NCBI GenBank assembly: GCA_022393335.1
Contig: JAJEKB010020847.1
Coordinates: 154,140-218,139 of the forward strand
DNA from: Macrotrachela quadricornifera
Lineage: Eukaryota; Rotifera; Eurotatoria; Philodinida; Philodinidae
DNA: 64,000 nt
Reading direction: 5' to 3'
How positions within the stretch are numbered: the first letter of the stretch is position 1; every line of letters starts with the position of its first letter. The notes under the pieces are model-generated. The model saw only the letters and a program-made list of their open reading frames with translations. It was not told the origin of the DNA and did no database searches. The translations under genes and the position numbers were made by a program. This document shows, one piece after another, positions 57,366 through 64,000 of this stretch.

Positions 57366-59784
57366 ACAATAAATCCAAATCAGGTGATATATTATCTGTT
57401 TTGTAAAGCTAAATGGTTATCCTAACTTCAACTTTTCATCAATTGATTTTATATTGAAAGTGTAATAAAACTGGAGAATGTGATGATTTATCGGTAGTTA
57501 CTTTTATCTATTTCAAAAAAAAGAGACATGGTGACTTTTTTAATAACTTGAACCTACTAGCAACTAGCACATTCGAAATTTTTTCTTTAGAAAGTACAGA
57601 TCCTAACGCATCTACTCATATAAAATTCAGTAAGATTTCATGATGATAATAGAGTGAATTATGGTTATTTTCCAAGATGTACTGATGTCTCAATGAAAAT
57701 GGAATGAAATTTTGGTTCGAATTGATAGTAGATAAGGATCATTGATTGTAGATCTACAAATCTACGCAAGGTCGATATTTCTAGCTAATCCTTTCAAAAC
57801 TTATTGTCATTTTATGGAGAAGCTTCGACCAATTTCTAAATGGATTCTGCATAGGTGAACGAGTTTGTAAAATATATTGATATATAGATTTTCGATGATT
57901 CTGAATGGAATGACAACATTTATTTTGACCTTAGAACCAGTTTACTTAGTGAAATTGTTCATAGTATCGTTGTATTGTGATTGTGTCACACTATTTTCAC
58001 ATCTTGCTAGCACTATAAACTTATAGAATACCGAACATTTCATTGCATGAATAAATCGTCGCAATCATATAAAACAATTTTAAGTTATCATTACTTTTCA
58101 TTAATGATATGAGCTATTAAGTTATGTTTGAAAGATATAATTCAATGAGTATAAAAATTCTAGAGGATATTTCTAATGACTAGACTTCAATTATTTTTCA
58201 AAAATATGTTATCAAAAGTTCTACGAAAGCTCTTTCAACCATTTTTATTATTATACATACAGTGAAAAGTAGCACTAATATATAGGTTTTTTATTTTAAC
58301 TATAGGATAAATTACTAGAACATGTTAGGAAAGATTTGTTTCGATAGTTTTTGTACAGCTTCTCGTAGTGTATCTATTAAAAAAATCAAATTTTTTTATC
58401 CATTATCCATATTGACATATATCCAAAATATAGCATGTCGCAAATATTTTGACATATCTTGTAAGAATCAAGTCAAAGCAAAATCTCATTTCATTATTTA
58501 TCAGTATACCAAATTAGATCTTACAAAATATGTTCACTCCAGTGTACGGAGGATCATATGAAAAAAAAATAGTTTGTGGTGGTGTGCCAGGGTCAATGAA
58601 ACATCGTCTAAAATATGAATGGACATTCGTTTTCCACATAAGCTTCCTGTAAAATTTCACGAAAGGTTTTTGGAGTCAGGGAATTCAATGGTACCATTAG
58701 TTTTTGGTTTTTTCAAAGAAAATTTTTTACTAAAAGTGGTATTTTTAAGAAAGTAACGATTTTTTTATTTCCTTGACTGTAAGCGGTGTCATATGAAAAA
58801 AAAAAATTTATCTGTGTTTGTGAGTGGCTTGCATAGTCAAAGGTCAACAAAATTACAAGATTAAAGACTTTGATTGCTTCCATATCAATAAACAACCAAT
58901 TAAGAATTTTCGAAATCGATCTTTCTACCAATCAGATTGTTTTACACTATAAGTTCAAGCAATCAAGAGTTTTTGATATCGGGCTTTAAATAAATCAGAT
59001 GAACGGGTTCCAAAATGGATCAATCGAGATGAAACATCAAAAAATTCAACGAATTAGAGAAAACAAAGTTTGAACAAAGCTAATCTGGGACGGGGATTCG
59101 GAGTCTACGAATGGTTGTGAAAATTGCTGATTAGAAAAACTTTATTAAATAGAAAAGATGTTTAAAGGAAAAGGCAATATTATTTATCACATGAAATAAA
59201 CAATATACTTACATTGAATGAGCTGCAAAACTAAAAGTATCATATGTCAATATTTGTTTCACATATGCTTTGGTTAAAACAAGCTTTACTGAATTTATTT
59301 ACATTTCAAATATGAGAAGAAATGATAGCTAGATGTGGTTTGTTGAATTGACTTATGTGAATGATATAGTGCAGTGAAAGTGACAAAATAATCTGATATA
59401 TGGAGAATATTTAATCTTTTGTGTCTTGTAAATTGGCAATCAGCAAAGCGGCGTTTGTCGTATCCAACGTTACCAGCGATTTTCATAGCCTGTTGACTTT
59501 GTCTAGAGCACTTTGTAAAAATCTGGCATTTGTGTCAATATATTTTATCACACTTAGCATTTTTTATTCATTCATTATGAAGATAAATGTGGCTCATCGC
59601 TATTCTAGCTTTATCAAAGATTATTCCAGTGACGATTCTAGGATTGTGGAAAGAAAGAGTGATTACAGAGAAAAATCATTTTTTAAGCTCATTAGAGGTA
59701 GTGAGGACTAGGTTTTCATTTATTTTTTCAGGAAAAATCAAAAAAAAGTTTTCTCGAAGGGAGGGGCGATAGCTCCATCGATTC
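57366..59784. other. Non-coding, no gene recognised
   Basis: Several 60-96 codon frames (58322-58561, 58713-58931, 59421-59711) overlap on opposite strands and show no family motif. A weak direct similarity between about 58545 and 58790 (GTCATATGAAAAAAAA context) may be an old duplication. Confidence 0.4.
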
Positions 59785-59812
59785 CCCCCCCCCCCCCCAC
59801 ACACACACACAG
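59785..59812. repeat. Poly-C run followed by (AC)n
   Basis: About 17 consecutive C are followed by seven AC units. The run is striking in such AT-rich DNA. Length errors in assembly are likely here. Confidence 0.85.
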
Positions 59813-59929
59813 TGGGCAACAAAAGGGGTCAGGAGCAATTTCCAGTTGCTAAATCGTTTTTAAATCGAGACTATGTGCATTGTGTAAACCTTAATGAACT
59901 ATGTTCATCCTCAAAAGAGTTCGTGCTTT

Positions 59930-60370
59930 TAGCTTATTTCTGTCAAAAGCTTTAATTTTTATGGCATTTTTTAGCAAAAAGCCGTAGTCCCCTTCAGATG
60001 CACTTGAAAATTCACCTTTAGAGTTTCGACTTGAAATTTTGCGTAGAGAAAGGTCTAAATGAGACTAGTTTGTTCTGAAAGTTTCAGATCTTTGGATTCT
60101 TTCTATCCCGAGATACGAGTACAAGAAAAAATACTCTTTTTCACATCATTTATAGCAGAAAATATGAAGTGTTCATATTTAAGAATAGGAGCAACCAAGA
60201 AATTTGAAATTTTCAGGATCGACTAGTTTTATTGAGACCTCTCTTTGTGCAAAGTTTCAAGTCGAAATCTGAAAGTTGATTTGTCAAGTAAACGTGAGGA
60301 GAATCACGGCATTGTGCTTAAAAAATTGCCGTAAAAATCAAATATTTCAATAAGGGTTTAATGGCGCATC
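59930..60370. mobile_element. Diverged foldback element
   Basis: The left side (TTTTTATGGCATTTTTTAGC, AGAGTTTCGACTTGAAATTT, GTCTAAATGAGACTAGTTTG) is matched in inverted order on the right (AATTTTCAGGATCGACTAGT, GAGACCTCTCTTTGTGCAAA, GTTTCAAGTCGAAATCTGAA, TTGCCGTAAAAATC). Arms of about 190 bp are roughly 70-75% complementary. The centre is near 60145. It has the same design as the 17778 element but is older and unrelated in sequence. Confidence 0.6.
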
Positions 60371-63300
60371 TATTGAGGATAGACCATCACACGTTCTATC
60401 AAACGATAAATTAAGACTTGAATTTAAACTCCCGCAAAATCTCGCAATTAAACTGCATTGTGGGCCAGTGGCTATTTTGCACTATACTGATGGACGGTCT
60501 GTAATATATAGTAAATACATATTAGTGTATAGCTATATAATAACTAACGAATGTAACTAAATCGTTAGTGTAAAACGCACAGTTTACTTATATAGTCCTA
60601 TTAGTGGTATTAATCTATATTACGTACTTTATGGTGCCTGTAACTTAACAGGTACTTGCTTTCAATTATTATTCGAGATGCAGTTAAATGCAGAGTCACA
60701 GCAGCTCCAACGTTAGCTACAATAAATGTTTAAATCTCGAAAGTCCATTTTTTCTCCTGGCTGTCCACTGTTCCTCGCCTCATTTCATATATCTGCACTA
60801 CAGACATTAGCAATTTAACAAAACAAACTAATATAATATTCATGCTTCCACGAAAGTTTAGAATATATTGTTTCAAGGTATTTGTCAAAGATTGAATAGC
60901 TTGGATCCGTTTTTGAACGTTTCAAATAATTTGAATGCTAATTGTGATACGAATAAAAATTTACGTTTAAGATGTTAACGATGATGGGCAATGATGCATG
61001 GATTTGCAACGATTAGCATATGGTCTATATAGGAAATCGTAATTTCATCAGACTATACCTTTGAGAAATAAATAGCATCAATGTTTATCAGTTAATGGAG
61101 ATATATAATAGGTCGTTTACATTTGCTATAGATATAATGAACATTTAGAACAGTGGTATATTTAACTTAAATCAATGATTAAAAAGATAATAATGTTAGA
61201 ATAAGAAAAATAAGTACCATATTAGGAAAATAATGATATTAAATAAAAAAATATACGAAAATGAAAAATAACGAGCATAAAAAGTAGGGCGCTCGCATAA
61301 AAAAAATAAAAGCATTCTGTTTCACATGCAACGAAAAAGGGACTTTTGTTCTGATCGTGGATTATATTGGAAAACAGCTAAGCTCTACAAAAGACTTTTT
61401 ACTCTATATATTTTATATTAGTTTATTGAACACAAAAGACATATGTGAGTTCCACATTTTAGTCCCAAAGGAGCTGTGCTAAAAAGCTTTTTTTTAACGT
61501 TTTTTTTATAACTAAAAGTTGTAATTTTTTCATCTAGTTGATGTAAACTAATTGTACTTTTTATATTTGTACAATCAGTTCCTTTTTTAGTAATGCATTT
61601 TTGTTGTTATCATGTCTTTCAATAGAAAAATATATTTTTTAAATGTTGAAATAAACATTTTCTATGTATTAATTAAAATTGTAAAGCAAAATATTATGTC
61701 AAAGACTTTGAAAACCTTCCAAGTGCTGTCCATTATATAGTTATCTCTACTTAATATTAGTAAAACAAACTAAGAAAGACAAGATATTGAATCACAGATC
61801 TTGACAGTCTATTACTAAAATTTTAAAAACCTGTATTCAAGATGTTTGACTAAGGATAGGTTTTCATTACTTTCAATATTTAATAATTAAATAATATCAC
61901 AAGCTGATCATGTATAACAATTATTTTTCTTTTTTTCATCAACTTATTCATTTACTTATCTGAATATTTCATGATTAAAACTAGAAAAAATTTACTATCG
62001 GATATAAAGTAAATTTATACAAATTAATTTATAAAATAGTAAAAATTCTTTGAACTTTGATGTACTCGACAACGCTAAATTTTTAATAAAGGCTCATATT
62101 AGTCCATATTCAATCCATTTTGTCTAATTTGATCAATATTGAATAGTTTGGATTATTTTAAAGTCATCTTTAAATGAAGCATATTTGATACATATCACAT
62201 ATATAAAAAACTAATCTTTGATTCTCATACTTTCAGCAGCACTAAAGTCCAGTTGCTTGCATAATCAAATAGGATTTAGTCCATCACTACTATTATTGTT
62301 CAACATCAATAAAAGAAACCATACTACGTGTTGCAAATATTCACTAATTCATTAACGGAATGAATCGCGACTGAATAAGCCATTCCATCTTTTAACTATG
62401 TTCAATGTTGTATAACGGACTTTTTTCTAATTCAAAAAAAGAGTCAGCGAATCTGTAAGATGAGCGGTACTTGTTTTTCTTACTATTCTCATTTCAACAA
62501 TCGGTCTTTCTTAAAAATTTCACTGAGTGGCAAATAGTTTAGTAAAATTTGCAATATTACTTTACAATTTTATTTTTATTAATACTATTTATTACGAATA
62601 ATCACAAAGTCTTTTTTTATTATTCCTTTTAAAATCTGTTTTGTATGTAACTGACAAAATAAACCTTGGTTTGATATTTGTTTATATCGTATGATATTTT
62701 TCTAATCATCCATCTCTTCTCTCAATTGAAAATAGGACATTAAGGGGGGAAAATGGATTCTCGAATTCTTTTGAATCCTCCTAGATCCTATATACTATTA
62801 TTAATTACTTGCTGCTTATGAAAAATAAACGGTCATTAACAAGTATGGTTTTCTCTCTCTCTCTGTTTTTATCATAAAATCATTGAGCAATTAATATAAA
62901 GCATAAGTGACTCATCAACATAACGAAATGTTTTGATAGTCATGTGTATGTATATTTTACGACTAAATATTTACCTGTATGTTTATACAAAGAAAAAGAT
63001 AATACTCCTCTTCATTGCCGACTATAAATAAAATTATTTCTTCTTCTATTCTCTCTCATGTATGTGTGCACTTAACTAATGCATATACAACGCATTGAAA
63101 CTATAATTGTAGAAAGAAAAAAAAACTTAAATAAGACAAGGATTACTGGAAGATTTATTCTATTTTAGGCTATATACACATTGAAACTATGACTGTAGAA
63201 AGGCAAAAATAATCTAAATAAGACAACGATTACTGGAAGATTTATTCTATTTTGGGTTATATACGCATTAAATAAACTAAAAAACTTAACCAAAATCATC

Positions 63301-63455
63301 CAGACAATCTAAATATATATCTTATTGATATCCCCTGTTGCTTTTGAATTGGCTAAAAATATATACAGCTATTTTTATTGTAATAAACAGCCTCTCTCTT
63401 TTCCAACGCTGAATAATTTCAAATGAAAAAAATATCTTTCTCTTTCATGATTCGT
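60371..63455. other. Non-coding, no gene recognised
   Basis: This is AT-rich sequence with a (TC)n run near 62850. A direct repeat of about 70 bp lies near 63095-63170 and 63178-63262 (AGACAASGATTACTGGAAGA, then TTTATTCTATTTT), forming a tandem pair with a period of about 85 bp. Confidence 0.45.
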
Positions 63456-63456
63456 G

Positions 63457-63464
63457 TATTTAAA
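63457..63464 (+). promoter_or_regulatory. Candidate TATA box of the secreted peptide gene
   Basis: TATTTAAA lies 84 bp upstream of the ATG at 63548. That leaves room for a leader of about 50-60 nt. Confidence 0.45.
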
Positions 63465-63547
63465 CGAAGCGCATCTATACTGAAAATCATAAAATCGTTC
63501 ACAATCCAACAGCATACTACTATCAATTATCATACATAACAACAACG

Positions 63548-63748
63548 ATGCAAACAAAAACCATCGCTATTATTCTGCTTTTGGCAATCTTCTTCACTAT
63601 GGTGCTTGCAGGACCATCATTGGATCTAGACGATTTGGAGACTTCATTCAATCGACGAGGCTTGAGTGCACGTAAGGCTCTGAGTTTCTTGATGCAACAA
63701 CGCCAGATCAGTTGTTGCAGTATGGACGAAATGTGGTGTTGCAAATAA
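63548..63748 (+). CDS. Small secreted Cys-rich peptide precursor (CC...CC)
   Basis: The 66-residue product has a classical signal peptide (MQTKTIAIILLLAIFFTMVL, cleavage likely after the Ala at 21). An acidic propeptide (SLDLDDLETSFN), a dibasic RR site and a short C-terminal region ending SCCSMDEMWCCK follow. Two adjacent Cys pairs separated by six residues would give two disulfides in the mature peptide. Signal, propeptide and CC-CC layout recall T-superfamily conotoxin precursors and some neuropeptide or antimicrobial precursors. This is a likeness of architecture only, and a toxin role is not shown. A 70-bp intron (63753-63822, GTATGT..TAG) appears to lie just after the stop, in the 3' untranslated region. 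Confidence 0.65.
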   Translation: MQTKTIAIILLLAIFFTMVLAGPSLDLDDLETSFNRRGLSARKALSFLMQQRQISCCSMDEMWCCK

Positions 63749-64000
63749 AATGGTATGTGCTTTTGTTTTTTTAAATAATAATTACTTTGTGTAATTTATC
63801 TGTTTCGATTTTGTATGAATAGGTGGATCAAGATCATCGATCGTGGAAAGGTGTATTGTCCACTATCAATTTTTTGATAAACAAACGAACATTTTATTTT
63901 TTTATTTTTTCCGCACATATTCTCGCTTTTTATTTTTTTCTTATAAATTTTCTTTATTCTAATATAAACACTATAGTTACTCATAAAATCAAAATATTCA
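63749..64000. other. 3' region of the peptide gene
   Basis: It contains the probable 3'UTR intron and a T-rich tail. Nothing else is recognised before the window ends. Confidence 0.4.

Noticed and set aside
59421..59772. Frames of 96 and 61 codons on the plus strand
   Set aside because: Overlapping frames on both strands, no motifs, and no conserved context.

Overview
The window is strongly AT-rich animal DNA with short spliceosomal introns (54-70 bp, GT..AG). It looks like a bdelloid rotifer, perhaps Rotaria or a relative. That is inferred from protein families, not from a search: ADP-ribosyltransferase (ART) genes with a C-terminal TPR tail, a protoglobin, an Athena-type Penelope-like retroelement, and a non-LTR element with bdelloid-style zinc knuckles.

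The backbone is a minus-strand array of four paralogous five-exon genes: copy A 4178-8165, B 26437-29495, C 38954-42047 and D 49267-56446. Each reads through without a break once spliced and encodes 691-695 residues: an acidic N-terminus, a globular N-terminal domain, an ART fold and six TPRs. Exons 2, 3 and 4 have identical lengths in all four. Copies A-C carry D-G-Q where an ART needs E-x-E; copy D keeps E-A-E. Upstream DNA and the start of exon 1 in copy C match copy D, while the rest matches B, so C is a mosaic. The other host genes are a protoglobin (174-767), an intact two-exon cob(I)alamin adenosyltransferase (35826-36567) whose first exon is duplicated next to copy A, and a small secreted cysteine peptide at the right edge (63548-63748). 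Two shorter candidate ORFs are also listed.

Mobile DNA fills the space between the copies. Between A and B lie a minisatellite block with Helitron-like 5' motifs (9.0-10.4 kb), a decayed Penelope-like RT, a coiled-coil ORF and a hammerhead-ribozyme-like core (10.4-13.1 kb), a pogo-like miniature element (15.1-15.9 kb), a broken non-LTR retrotransposon (16.9-22.2 kb) split by a 621-bp hairpin element, and a hAT pseudogene (22.4-24.6 kb). Between B and C lie more Helitron-like ends, a hairpin element holding a 34-bp minisatellite, a Tc1/mariner pseudogene and a Helitron helicase pseudogene. Between C and D lie a LINE scrap and a hAT pseudogene with a 1.6-kb insert. Intron 3 of copy D is expanded to about 5 kb and contains another long hairpin.

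From 56.4 kb to 63.5 kb I see no convincing gene. No tRNA, rRNA or CRISPR array was recognised.
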